The notes beneath the pieces are model-generated. The model saw only the letters and a list, made by a program, of their open reading frames with translations. It ran no database searches and had not been told where the DNA came from. From the NCBI GenBank assembly GCA_017621195.1, contig JAGATO010000364.1, positions 1 through 23,350 on the forward strand: a DNA stretch of 23,350 nucleotides, written 5' to 3'. The DNA comes from Bacillota bacterium (GTDB lineage Bacteria > Bacillota > Clostridia > Peptostreptococcales > Anaerovoracaceae). Positions 14,889 to 22,331 of this stretch are shown in pieces. Position 1 is the first letter of the stretch. Each line of letters begins with the position of its first letter. Position numbers and translations under genes: made by a program.

Positions 14889-16523
14889 ATGAATATACTG
14901 GAAAACAGCCGGGTGTACCGGTTCCTGGCAGGGATATGGCTGACGCTGTATCGAAGCTGGGATCACAGCCTTCTGGGGGCGATTTCCAGAGGGCTGAGCG
15001 AAAGCTATGAAACATCGCTTTCGGCCCGCCTGTGGAACGGCTTCTGCTCCGTGGAGAATCCCGGCCCGTCGTCGGCCTGGGCCCGTTTGTGGAGCCGCAT
15101 CCGCAGTTTTTGGGAATCCATGGGTGAGATCCTGTCCCACAGTCTGTTCTATCGGATCGTGATCTGGTTTCGGGATCTGTACCTGAAGCTGACGGAGACC
15201 AGTCTGGTCTTCCGCCAGATCAATCGGCTCAGCCTCCATCAGTGGGTACTGGTGGTCTTCGCCGCCTACCTGCCCATGGAGTATGTGATCCGCGACCTTC
15301 TGGGCCTCAGTCTGTTGGCTTCCGCCTGGGAAGAACTGTTCATCCTGGGGACAATGGTGCTGCTTCTGTGGCGCATCGGCCTGAAACAGACCAATACCAT
15401 TGACCGCAGCACGCCGGTGGGCAGTCTGATCCTGCTGTTCATGGCGGTAGGCTTTCTGCTGATGAACCTGATTCAGCCCAACCCGTCCATTGCGATGGCG
15501 GGATTGCGGGCCCAGGTGGAATACATGGTCTGGTTCTTTCTGATCCTTCACCTGATCGAGGATGACAGAGATTTTCGCATTTTATACGGAGCCTTTGCGG
15601 CGGTGGTCTTCCTGCTGTCGCTGCACGGCATCTATCAGTACATCATCGCCGTTCCCATTCCTGCCGGCTGGGTCAGCCAGACGGAGGTAGGTGTCCGGAC
15701 CAGAGTGTTCTCCCTGACGGGAAGCCCCAACATCTTCGGGTCTCTCCTGGTGATGGGAGCGCCCATGGTGGCATCGCTGATGTACTATTGTAAGAAACCC
15801 TGGGCCAAGATTCTGGCTCTGTGCGCTACGGGTGCCATGTGCCTGTGCCTGCTGTTCACCTTCTCCAAGGGAGCATGGCTGGGCATCGTACTGGCGGTAA
15901 TTCTGTTCTCCCTGTTCCTGGACAAGCGTTTGTTGGCCGTCATGGGAGCGGCCATCGCGGCGGTTTTGGTACTTGTTCCGTCGGTGACCAACCGCATCAC
16001 CTATCTGTTCACGTCCGACTACGCACAGGCGTCCGCCGTAGGCGGCCGTTCGCTGCGCTGGGAGACGGGCTGGAATCTGCTGCACGACAACAATCCCTGG
16101 CTGGGCTTTGGACTGGGGCGGTTCGGCGGAGCGGTTGCCATGAACAATCAGATTCTGGACAAGACGGAGGAGTTCAGCTACTTCTACATGGACAATTACT
16201 ACCTGAAGACCATGGTGGAGATGGGCTATATCGGCATCATTTTCTTCATCATCCTGCTGGCCGGTCTTCTGATCTGGGGCATCCGCGCCATCTATCAGAG
16301 CGATTACGGGTTTGTGAGGGATAAGAAGCTGGATCCGCTGTTCCGTAACGCGGGGAATATCAAGGTTCTGGCGGTGGGAATTTACGCCGGACTGATGGGC
16401 GTACTTTTGCACTGCTACTTTGAAAACATTTTTGAGGAGCCGTATATGATGGCGTATTTCTGGGGGTTGGCAGCGACACTGATGTACGCCGGCTTCTTCC
16501 GAAAAAATGCAAAAAAAGTCTGA
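14889..16523 (+). CDS. O-antigen ligase/polymerase-like membrane protein
   Basis: A 544-residue polytopic inner-membrane protein of the WaaL/Wzy type, which joins or polymerises lipid-linked sugar chains on the outer face of the membrane. An N-terminal soluble part (about residues 1-115) precedes roughly ten hydrophobic segments. Typical features are VFSLTGSPNIFGSLLVMGAP, LFTFSKGAWLGIVLAVILF, and a long external loop with GRSLRWETGWNLLHDNNPWL and GFGLGRFG. The N-terminal extension is longer than in most relatives. GGGGGA lies before the ATG. It is the last gene of the surface-polymer block. In this setting the likely substrate is the secondary cell wall polymer, but ligase and polymerase cannot be told apart. 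Confidence 0.83.
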   Translation: MNILENSRVYRFLAGIWLTLYRSWDHSLLGAISRGLSESYETSLSARLWNGFCSVENPGPSSAWARLWSRIRSFWESMGEILSHSLFYRIVIWFRDLYLKLTETSLVFRQINRLSLHQWVLVVFAAYLPMEYVIRDLLGLSLLASAWEELFILGTMVLLLWRIGLKQTNTIDRSTPVGSLILLFMAVGFLLMNLIQPNPSIAMAGLRAQVEYMVWFFLILHLIEDDRDFRILYGAFAAVVFLLSLHGIYQYIIAVPIPAGWVSQTEVGVRTRVFSLTGSPNIFGSLLVMGAPMVASLMYYCKKPWAKILALCATGAMCLCLLFTFSKGAWLGIVLAVILFSLFLDKRLLAVMGAAIAAVLVLVPSVTNRITYLFTSDYAQASAVGGRSLRWETGWNLLHDNNPWLGFGLGRFGGAVAMNNQILDKTEEFSYFYMDNYYLKTMVEMGYIGIIFFIILLAGLLIWGIRAIYQSDYGFVRDKKLDPLFRNAGNIKVLAVGIYAGLMGVLLHCYFENIFEEPYMMAYFWGLAATLMYAGFFRKNAKKV

Positions 16524-16550
16524 GTGGGTCTCCGATTCTTCGGGTAAATA

Positions 16551-16559
16551 TGTTATAAG
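16551..16559 (+). promoter_or_regulatory. Probable promoter of the ferritin gene, with leader hairpin
   Basis: TGTTATAAG is an extended -10 element (TG, one base, TATAAG) 57 nt before the ferritin ATG; no good -35 is present. In the predicted leader, TGCGC (16571-16575) pairs with GCGCA (16583-16587). No recognisable Fur-box was found. Confidence 0.4.
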
Positions 16560-16615
16560 ATAGGTGATAATGCGCCGAGGTAGCGCAAATTTCCACTGAG
16601 AAGGGAGAATAAAAC

Positions 16616-17131
16616 ATGTTAGATAAGAAAGTTGCAGAACTGTTAAACACACAGATCAATAAGGAATTCTATTCCGCATATCTGTATCTGGATTTTTCGG
16701 TTTATTATGAAGAAGAAGGTCTGGACGGCTTTGCCAACTGGTACAAGATCCAGGCGCAGGAAGAACGGGATCACGCGATGCTGTTCTTACAGTACTTACA
16801 GAACAACGGTGAAAAGGTAACGCTGGACGCCATCGCAAAGCCGGATAAAGAACTGAAGGACAAGATGGATCCGCTGCAGGCTGCTCTCGCACACGAACGC
16901 TACGTAACCAGCCTGATCCACGACATTTACGAAGCCGCTTACGATAAGAAGGACTTCCGCACCATGCAGTTCCTGGATTGGTTCGTCAAGGAACAGGGCG
17001 AAGAAGAAAAGAATGCCGAAGACATGATCAAGAAGATGGAGCTGTTCGGGAGCGATGCCAAGGGTCTGTACATGCTGAACAGCGAAATGGCCAGCCGCGT
17101 ATATTCCGCACCGTCTTTCGTTTTAGACTAA
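16616..17131 (+). CDS. ftn: Ferritin, iron-storage protein
   Basis: A 171-residue non-haem ferritin that oxidises Fe(II) and stores it as a mineral in a 24-subunit cytoplasmic shell. The di-iron centre is complete by comparison with E. coli FtnA numbering: E17 (NKEFYSAYLYL), E50 and H53 (QAQEERDHAMLF), E94 (AHERYVTSL), Q127 and E130 (VKEQGEEEKN). Y24 is also present. Length is normal for the family and there is no haem-ligating methionine pattern suggesting bacterioferritin. AAGGGAG precedes the ATG by about 8 nt. It is a single-gene unit with its own likely promoter, convergent with the LysR regulator gene, and both end on the hairpin at 17166-17205. Confidence 0.95.
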   Translation: MLDKKVAELLNTQINKEFYSAYLYLDFSVYYEEEGLDGFANWYKIQAQEERDHAMLFLQYLQNNGEKVTLDAIAKPDKELKDKMDPLQAALAHERYVTSLIHDIYEAAYDKKDFRTMQFLDWFVKEQGEEEKNAEDMIKKMELFGSDAKGLYMLNSEMASRVYSAPSFVLD

Positions 17132-17165
17132 GAGCGTTCCGCTTTGGCGGAGAAAACGATGAACG

Positions 17166-17205
17166 AAAAAAGCCCGCCGATACCGTCAGGTGTCGGCGGG
17201 TTTTT
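17166..17205. terminator. Bidirectional terminator shared by ferritin and LysR genes
   Basis: CCCGCCGA (17173-17180) pairs with TCGGCGGG (17193-17200), with more pairing inside. T5 follows on the plus strand (17201-17205) and A6 precedes (17166-17171), which reads as U6 for minus-strand transcripts. The TGA of the LysR gene (17186-17188) falls in the loop of this hairpin. Confidence 0.88.
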
Positions 17206-18067
17206 GTGTGAGCGGCATTTCCTCGAAGAACAGGTCGATTTTATCCTGAACGTCGGTGTGTTTCAGGTGGACCAGACTGAATTCCCGGACGATGGGTTCG
17301 CCCTGGATGCTGAATTTTTCGATCTGGGGGTCGCTGTCGGCCAAAACGTTGTAGACGAAAGAGACACCGAAGCCTTCTTTCACCAGATCCAGAATCAGCT
17401 TGAAGCTGGAGATGCAGATGTGGTTTCGGAAGCGATCAAGAGATTCGTTGTAGCCCTGCAGCTTCTGTTCCAGGATGGCGCGGGTGCCGGAGCCTTCTTC
17501 CCGGTGGATGATGGTTTCGGTGAGCAGCTCATCGATGGTGATTTCCCGACCGGAGAAAGGATGGCCCTTCCGACAGATGCCCACGAAGGGCTCGTGACGG
17601 AGACACCGGCTGGCGAAGTGTTTCTTATCGAAATAGCCTTCCACGATGGCGAAGTCCAGCTGATTTTCTTCCAGCAGCTTCAGCAGGTGTTCGGTGTTGT
17701 CCACGATCAGCGTCAGAGCATTATCCTTGTCAGAGAGATACCGATGGATCTGTTGGGTGATGACATAGTCGCCGATGGTTTTGGTGGCGCCGATCTTCAG
17801 CTGGCGGACGCCGCCTTCCCGCAGCTTCTGCTGGATGGCTTCTTCATGATATCGCATGGCCCGGGCGTATTCTTCCAAAAGGGAAGCGGCTTCGGTCTTG
17901 ATGAGATGTCGGTTTTCATAGGTGAACAGGCGACACTGGTAGTTTCGTTCCAGAAACTGAATGTGCTGTGTGACGGCGGGCTGGGACATGTGAAGGAGCT
18001 CCGCTGTTTCGCGGTAGTTCATCACGTCGCACAGCGTCAGAAAGGTATCGATTCGATGGTCTAACAT
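17186..18067 (-). CDS. LysR-family transcription regulator
   Basis: A 293-residue LysR-type regulator. Residues 1-60 form the winged helix-turn-helix: IDTFLTLCDVMNYRETAELL, HMSQPAVTQHIQFLERNYQ, then RLFTYENRHLIKTEAA. Residues about 90-290 are the effector-binding domain, with LKIGATKTIGDYVI at its start and EGSGTRAILEQKL, the usual ligand-pocket segment. It is divergent from the sulfur-redox enzyme gene with 138 nt between them, and a perfect palindrome lies in that gap, so that gene is the probable target. The effector could be a sulfur compound by analogy with CysB- and CysL-type regulators, but this is inference. GAGGTG lies 5 nt before the ATG. It ends inside the shared terminator. Confidence 0.92.
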   Translation of the reverse strand: MLDHRIDTFLTLCDVMNYRETAELLHMSQPAVTQHIQFLERNYQCRLFTYENRHLIKTEAASLLEEYARAMRYHEEAIQQKLREGGVRQLKIGATKTIGDYVITQQIHRYLSDKDNALTLIVDNTEHLLKLLEENQLDFAIVEGYFDKKHFASRCLRHEPFVGICRKGHPFSGREITIDELLTETIIHREEGSGTRAILEQKLQGYNESLDRFRNHICISSFKLILDLVKEGFGVSFVYNVLADSDPQIEKFSIQGEPIVREFSLVHLKHTDVQDKIDLFFEEMPLTQKPADT

Positions 18068-18109
18068 GAGGGCACCTCAATAATAAAATATAATCAAACG
18101 ATAAATAAA

Positions 18110-18128
18110 TGATAAATTGATTTTATCA
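18110..18128. promoter_or_regulatory. Palindromic operator candidate in the lysR/oxidoreductase gap
   Basis: TGATAAA (18110-18116), spacer TTGAT, TTTATCA (18122-18128): a perfect 7-bp inverted repeat. It covers the -35 box of the oxidoreductase promoter. It fits a LysR-type site (T-N11-A class dyad) but binding is not shown. The surrounding stretch 18080-18130 is very AT-rich with related GATAAAT words. Confidence 0.55.
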
Positions 18129-18146
18129 CTCTTTCCGTGGTATAAT
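18117..18146 (+). promoter_or_regulatory. Promoter of the sulfur-redox enzyme gene
   Basis: TTGATT (18117-18122), 18 nt, TATAAT (18141-18146). The -10 is perfect and the -35 matches at four of six bases and is embedded in the palindrome, which suits repression or regulator-dependent activation. The leader would be about 53 nt, ending in AAAGGAG before the ATG at 18206. Confidence 0.7.
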
Positions 18147-18205
18147 CAAGCCAATCAATCATTTTACATGTTTTTTTCAGGGACACAGTCAAAGGAGTCA
18201 GAACT

Positions 18206-20761
18206 ATGAATGTTATTGTCATCGGAGGCGTAGCTGCCGGAACGAAAGTAGCGGCCAAACTGAAGAGACAGGATCGCACCGCTCAGGTGACGATTTATAC
18301 CAAAGGTCAGGACATTTCCTACGCCGGATGCGGTCTTCCCTATTACGTAGGTGGAAGCATCGAAACGAGAGAAGAACTGATCGTCAATACGCCCCAGAAG
18401 TACACGGGACTCACCGGCGTTGACGTGAAGACAGGGATGGAGGCTGTCGGCGTGGATGCGGTCGGTAAGACCGTTACCTTCCGTACGATCGAAGGCATGG
18501 AAGAGAAGGTAAGCTACGATAAGCTGATCATCGCCACCGGTGCGGTTCCTTTTGTACCGCAGGTTCCGGGAACGGATCGGCCCGGCGTGTTCACCATGAG
18601 AACGCCAGACGATGCCGTGGGATTGAGAGATTATGTGGATCGGAACGGTTGCAAGAGTGCCGTGGTCGCAGGTGCCGGTTTCATCGGTCTGGAGATCGCA
18701 GAAAACCTCATGGCTAAGGGCCTGAAGGTGACGGTAGTGGATATGGCTCCTCAGGTGATGCCCAACCTGTTCGACAGAGAAATGGCGGACTACATTCGCC
18801 GTCAGCTCCAAAATCGGGGGATTCGCGTGATTACCGGTGCGGCTCTGGAAGAGATTACGGCTACCGGAATCAGAACCGGCGTAGGCTCCTTTGACGGTGA
18901 CGTGGTGGTCATGGCCATCGGCATCCGTCCGGCCACGGCGTTCCTGGAAGGCTCCGGGCTTGCGATGAACCGCGGAACCATCGTGGTGGACGACCATCAG
19001 AGAACGAATCTGGAAGACGTTTATGCCGTAGGCGACTGCGCCCAGGTTTACAACCGCATCACCGGACAGGGCCAGTGGTCCGCCATGGGTTCTACCGCCA
19101 ACCTGACCGGCCGCTGTCTGGCCAAAAACCTGACCGGCGTTGACGCCGTTTACGGCGGTTGCCTGGGAACCGGCGTCGTTCGCCTTGCCGCGGATCTGAA
19201 TGCCGGTCGCACCGGTCTCACCGAAGAACAGGCCAAGGACTGTGGATTCGACGCCGTTTCCGTCACCGTAGCAACCAACGACAAGCCGGAATATTATCCG
19301 GGCGCCGATGTTTTTGTGACCAAGCTGATCGTTGACAGAGCGACGCATCGTCTGCTGGGACTGCAGGTGCTGGGCGGCGGAGCCGTGGACAAGATGGTGG
19401 ACATCGCTGTTACCGGTATTTCCATGAAGGCTGTTTTGGAGGATTTCGATACCATGGACTTCGCCTATGCACCGCCCTTCTCCACGGCCATCCATCCCTT
19501 CGTTCAGGCCTGCTACGCTCTGGAAAACAAGATCTCCGGCGCCTTTGAGACCTTCACGCCGGCCGAATACGCCGCAGGCGATGCCAAGGGCTACAAGGTG
19601 ATCGACGTACAGCCCAAGGCGACCATTCCCGGCGCCAAGTGGGTGGATCTGGGAACGGTGACCGGCCCCATCGAAGGACTGGATAAGGACGAGAAGCTGC
19701 TCCTCGTCTGCGCCAAGGGCCGGAGAGGCTACATGCTGCAGAATCGTCTGAAGGCCTTCGGATATACCAATACGCGAGTACTGGAAGGCGGCGCTACTGT
19801 CAATGTGATCAAGGTGGTATTTGAAGGAACTCTGCCTCCGTCCGAGATCAAGAGAGTCAAGGGCCTGGGATGCTTACAGGACAAGACGAAGCCTAACACC
19901 TTCAACGTCCGCGTCATCACCAGAAACGGAAAGATCACGGCTGACGAACACCGCGCCGTAGTGGATGCGGCGGAACGGTTCGGCAGCGGCGCGATTGCCA
20001 TGACCACCCATCTGACGCTGGAAATTCAGGGCGTTCCCTATGAAAACATCCAGCCGCTGATCGACTTCCTGGGCGAGCACGGCCTGTTGACCGGCGGTAC
20101 CGGTTCTCTGGTGCGCCCCATCGTTGCCTGCAAGGGTACCACATGTCAGTACGGTCTGTTGGACAGCTACGGTCTCAGCGACAAGCTGCATGAGCTGTTC
20201 TATCTGGGATATCACGATGTCACTCTGCCCCACAAGTTCAAGATCGCCGTGGGTGGCTGCCCCAACAACTGCGTAAAGCCGGATCTGAACGACCTGGGTA
20301 TCATCGGCCAGAGAGTTCCCATGATCGATTATGCCAAGTGCCGCGGCTGTGCCAAGTGCCAGGTGGAGAACAGCTGTCCCATCAAGGTGGCAAAGGTGAT
20401 GGACGGAAAACTCAGCATCGATCCCAACGAATGCAACAACTGCGGCCGCTGCAAGGGCAAGTGCCCCTTCGGCGCTCTGGAAGAATATGTGAACGGCTAC
20501 AAGGTCACCATCGGCGGACGCTGGGGTAAGAAGGTAGCGCACGGCATTCCTCTCCGCAAGGTATTCACCTCCGAGGAAGAGGTCATCGCCGTGGTAGAAC
20601 GGGCCATCCTGTTCTTCCGCAACGAAGGTAAATCCGGCGAACGGTTCGCCGATACCATCTGCCGCCTGGGCTTCGACTACGTGGAAGAAAAGCTGCTGAG
20701 CAGCGATATCGACAAGAGCGAGATTCTGACCAAGGACGTCAAGGGCGGAGCAACCTGCTAA
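18206..20761 (+). CDS. Four-module sulfur oxidoreductase: CoA-disulfide reductase-like, rhodanese, siroheme and ferredoxin domains
   Basis: An 851-residue cytoplasmic redox enzyme. Residues 1 to about 450 are a CoA-disulfide/persulfide-reductase-like flavoprotein: VIGGVAAGTKVAAKL FAD motif, redox cysteine C42 in SYAGCGLPYYVGG, second nucleotide fold at VVAGAGFIGLEIAE, and VYAVGDCAQ. Residues about 455-535 are a rhodanese with active cysteine C502 (CAKGRRGYML). Residues about 560-700 are a sulfite/nitrite reductase half with siroheme/[4Fe-4S] cysteines C642, C647, C685 and C689. Residues about 705-760 are a ferredoxin insert (C712, C715, C718, C724; C743, C746, C749, C753). The first pair is spaced CX4C, not the common CX5C. 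It may pass electrons from NAD(P)H to sulfur, persulfide or sulfite. It is divergent from a LysR gene. No frameshift is seen. Confidence 0.88.
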   Translation: MNVIVIGGVAAGTKVAAKLKRQDRTAQVTIYTKGQDISYAGCGLPYYVGGSIETREELIVNTPQKYTGLTGVDVKTGMEAVGVDAVGKTVTFRTIEGMEEKVSYDKLIIATGAVPFVPQVPGTDRPGVFTMRTPDDAVGLRDYVDRNGCKSAVVAGAGFIGLEIAENLMAKGLKVTVVDMAPQVMPNLFDREMADYIRRQLQNRGIRVITGAALEEITATGIRTGVGSFDGDVVVMAIGIRPATAFLEGSGLAMNRGTIVVDDHQRTNLEDVYAVGDCAQVYNRITGQGQWSAMGSTANLTGRCLAKNLTGVDAVYGGCLGTGVVRLAADLNAGRTGLTEEQAKDCGFDAVSVTVATNDKPEYYPGADVFVTKLIVDRATHRLLGLQVLGGGAVDKMVDIAVTGISMKAVLEDFDTMDFAYAPPFSTAIHPFVQACYALENKISGAFETFTPAEYAAGDAKGYKVIDVQPKATIPGAKWVDLGTVTGPIEGLDKDEKLLLVCAKGRRGYMLQNRLKAFGYTNTRVLEGGATVNVIKVVFEGTLPPSEIKRVKGLGCLQDKTKPNTFNVRVITRNGKITADEHRAVVDAAERFGSGAIAMTTHLTLEIQGVPYENIQPLIDFLGEHGLLTGGTGSLVRPIVACKGTTCQYGLLDSYGLSDKLHELFYLGYHDVTLPHKFKIAVGGCPNNCVKPDLNDLGIIGQRVPMIDYAKCRGCAKCQVENSCPIKVAKVMDGKLSIDPNECNNCGRCKGKCPFGALEEYVNGYKVTIGGRWGKKVAHGIPLRKVFTSEEEVIAVVERAILFFRNEGKSGERFADTICRLGFDYVEEKLLSSDIDKSEILTKDVKGGATC

Positions 20762-20775
20762 TTGACAGAAAATAC

Positions 20776-20804
20776 GGAGCGGTCGTGGAAGCGACCGTTC
20801 CTTT
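20776..20804 (+). terminator. First hairpin after the oxidoreductase gene
   Basis: GGAGCGGTCG (20776-20785) pairs with CGACCGTTCC (20792-20801), with one G-T pair and a TGGAAG loop, followed by only three T. It starts 15 nt after the stop and probably acts with the stronger terminator just downstream. Confidence 0.65.
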
Positions 20805-20814
20805 AAAACGTACT

Positions 20815-20858
20815 GCGCTTCGGTGAGGAAAGGTTTCTTCGACGGAGCGCTTTTTTTT
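20815..20858 (+). terminator. Strong intrinsic terminator
   Basis: A stem of up to 17 positions (20815-20831 with 20834-20850) has one mismatch and three G-T pairs, and is followed directly by eight T (20851-20858). It marks the end of the GC-rich core block before the AT-rich accessory region. Confidence 0.85.
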
Positions 20859-20880
20859 ACATCGCATTTTTTCTGGTGGT

Positions 20881-20970
20881 AGTGCAACGATACTCAAACA
20901 ATGCTTTAGTCGATTCCGAAATAGTCTGGTTGATCAAGTGCATTCGTGTGATTAAAAGAGCGCTTTTAAA
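20881..20970 (-). repeat. Decayed relic of an IS30-like element end
   Basis: AGTGCAACGAT (20881-20891) is identical to 20988-20998 in the left inverted repeat of the complete element next door. ATAGTCTGGT (20921-20930) is identical to the complement of 22017-22026, in the promoter end of that element. The two words keep the same order and direction as in that end (32 against 24 nt apart, word to word, roughly). A further TCAAGTGCA stands at 20934-20942. This suggests the remains of a related insertion sequence. Confidence 0.45.
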
Positions 20971-20999
20971 CTTGAATTGTCAAATCAAGTGCAACGATT
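20971..20999. repeat. Left inverted repeat of the IS30-family element
   Basis: Starts CTTGAATT and contains AGTGCAAC at 20988-20995. It overlaps the last codons and stop of the transposase gene (stop at 20980-20982). Confidence 0.65.
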
Positions 21000-21975
21000 T
21001 TGAATAATAGACTTCATAAGGGGTTAGGTACCCCAGGCATTTCCTTGGTCGCTTGTTCAGCTCATCCACTTTGCTTTGTATATACTCATCGCTGTACTTT
21101 GAAAGATCATCACCTTTTGGAAAGTACTCGCGAAGAAGGCCATTGGTATTCTCGTTCGTCCCACGGTCCCACGGATGCCGAGGCTTAGGGAAATAGAACT
21201 GCACACCATTGAAAGCTTCTGTGACCTCGGCATGTTTAGCAAATTCCTTGCCTCTATCCGGAGTTATGGAATATAGAGGCTGTCCCTTGAGGCACTTGAT
21301 CATCACATCACGAACGCAGTCAGAGGCTCTCTTCTCAGCACGTCGGCACAGAAGTATTCTGCTTTTCCGGCCTGCCAGCGTAACGAGACAGTTACCGTTC
21401 TGGGATCCGGATACGGTATCGCCCTCCCAGTCCCAGATACGACTTCGATTATTGGCCTCTTCGGGACGATCTTTAAGATCATTGCTGATGACGATCTTGC
21501 CACGCTTTTCAACGTGATCATTGGTATGACGAGTCTTACCTCTGTGCCTGAGTTTCCGTATAGCGCCTCGGTTACCAGCGGAGCTGCGCTCTTCCGGGGT
21601 GTCGAACAGCCCAGCATATATACCTCTATATATGGTTGTATAGCTTATGCTGATGTCCGAATGCTCTTGCTTGAGTCTACCCGCAATCTGCTCCGGCGAC
21701 CATTGATGCTCAAGAAATTTCTCTTGAACAAGCTTGAAGATATTGGGATCAGACAACTTCGTCTTGCGACGGCATCGGATACGGCGATTGCAGTATGCAG
21801 CCTGTGCAGCTATGGCAGAATACTCTCCATCGATATTATTGCGAGATAGTTCACGTGAGATCGTGGACTTGTTTCTACCTATTTTACTGGCTATATACGT
21901 TATTGAATGATTCTGTGAGCGTAATACAAGTATCTTTTCGCGCTCTTCTGGTGTAATATGTTTATAATGACTCAT
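20980..21975 (-). CDS. IS30-family transposase
   Basis: A 331-residue DDE transposase. It has the N-terminal helix-turn-helix of the family (MSHYKHITPEEREKILVLRS, then ASKIGRNKSTISRELSRN) and the catalytic core: DWEGDTV with the first aspartate, TPDRGKEFAKHAEV with the second, and HPWDRGTNENTNGLLREYF with the catalytic glutamate in the typical GTNENTNGL motif. Length is full, without frameshift, so it should be active. AGGAGGT lies just before the ATG at 21975. An extended -10 (TG-G-TACAAT, complement of 22012-22017) is a likely promoter inside the element's right end. IS30 enzymes cut at the inverted repeats and often favour target sites resembling those repeats. Confidence 0.95.
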   Translation of the reverse strand: MSHYKHITPEEREKILVLRSQNHSITYIASKIGRNKSTISRELSRNNIDGEYSAIAAQAAYCNRRIRCRRKTKLSDPNIFKLVQEKFLEHQWSPEQIAGRLKQEHSDISISYTTIYRGIYAGLFDTPEERSSAGNRGAIRKLRHRGKTRHTNDHVEKRGKIVISNDLKDRPEEANNRSRIWDWEGDTVSGSQNGNCLVTLAGRKSRILLCRRAEKRASDCVRDVMIKCLKGQPLYSITPDRGKEFAKHAEVTEAFNGVQFYFPKPRHPWDRGTNENTNGLLREYFPKGDDLSKYSDEYIQSKVDELNKRPRKCLGYLTPYEVYYSKSLHLI

Positions 21976-22038
21976 AGTACCTCCTGGTATGTGGACGTCT
22001 TCGCAAACACCATTGTACCAGACTATGGGTCATTATTT

Positions 22039-22067
22039 AATTGTTGCACTTAGATTATAAATTCAAG
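22039..22067. repeat. Right inverted repeat of the IS30-family element
   Basis: GTTGCACT (22043-22050) and AATTCAAG (22060-22067) are the complements of the two conserved blocks of the left repeat. It lies upstream of the transposase promoter. Confidence 0.65.
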
Positions 22068-22331
22068 CTATACAGGGGGATTGGCAAGCACCTTCTCGAC
22101 GAAACGGAGTATATCTTCATAATAAATATAGGTATCTTCGGAAACATGAGAAAAGGTAGACTGAACCCTATGAGTCGTCTATTTGCAATTGACGATAATA
22201 TCGTTTAAAAAAATAATCAGATTAGACGAAAAACTATAATGGGATATTCAAGATATTGTGGCTTTTCGAAAAAAGCGATATTTTTAATATAAATAAGAAT
22301 GGAAAGAGAGAAAGAAAAGGAGGAGAATAAT
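22068..22331. other. AT-rich non-coding stretch upstream of the recombinase
   Basis: No gene is supported. Visible signals are a TTGACG box (22189-22194) with AATAAT 17 nt on (22212-22217), and a separate TATAAT (22235-22240) without a good -35. A hairpin GCTTTT (22261-22266)/AAAAGC (22271-22276) with a CGAA loop is followed by T5 (22281-22285) and could act as a terminator or attenuator before the recombinase gene. A dyad ACGATA/TATCGT is centred near 22198. Confidence 0.45.

Larger units (their letters stand above)
20971..22067 (-). mobile_element. Complete IS30-family insertion sequence
   Basis: An element of about 1.1 kb with one transposase gene bounded by imperfect inverted repeats. 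The left repeat (20971-20999) and the complement of the right one (22039-22067) share CTTGAATT at the outer edge, AGTGCAAC inside and ATT after that; the nine bases between the two blocks match poorly. The exact outer ends are uncertain by a few bases, and I could not find a convincing 2-3 bp target duplication. The element is AT-richer than the preceding core genes. Confidence 0.8.

Noticed and set aside
17144..18064. 306-codon plus-strand frame opposite the LysR gene
   Set aside because: The minus frame is a clear LysR protein; the plus frame starts within the terminator region and has no recognisable domain.
18164..19495. 443-codon minus-strand frame opposite the oxidoreductase
   Set aside because: A His/Gly-rich shadow of the real gene without homology or ribosome site.
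20965..22075. Target-site duplication around the IS30 element
   Set aside because: Bases next to the possible ends (AAA or AAC on the left, CTA or GCT on the right) do not match for any choice of outer end that I tried.
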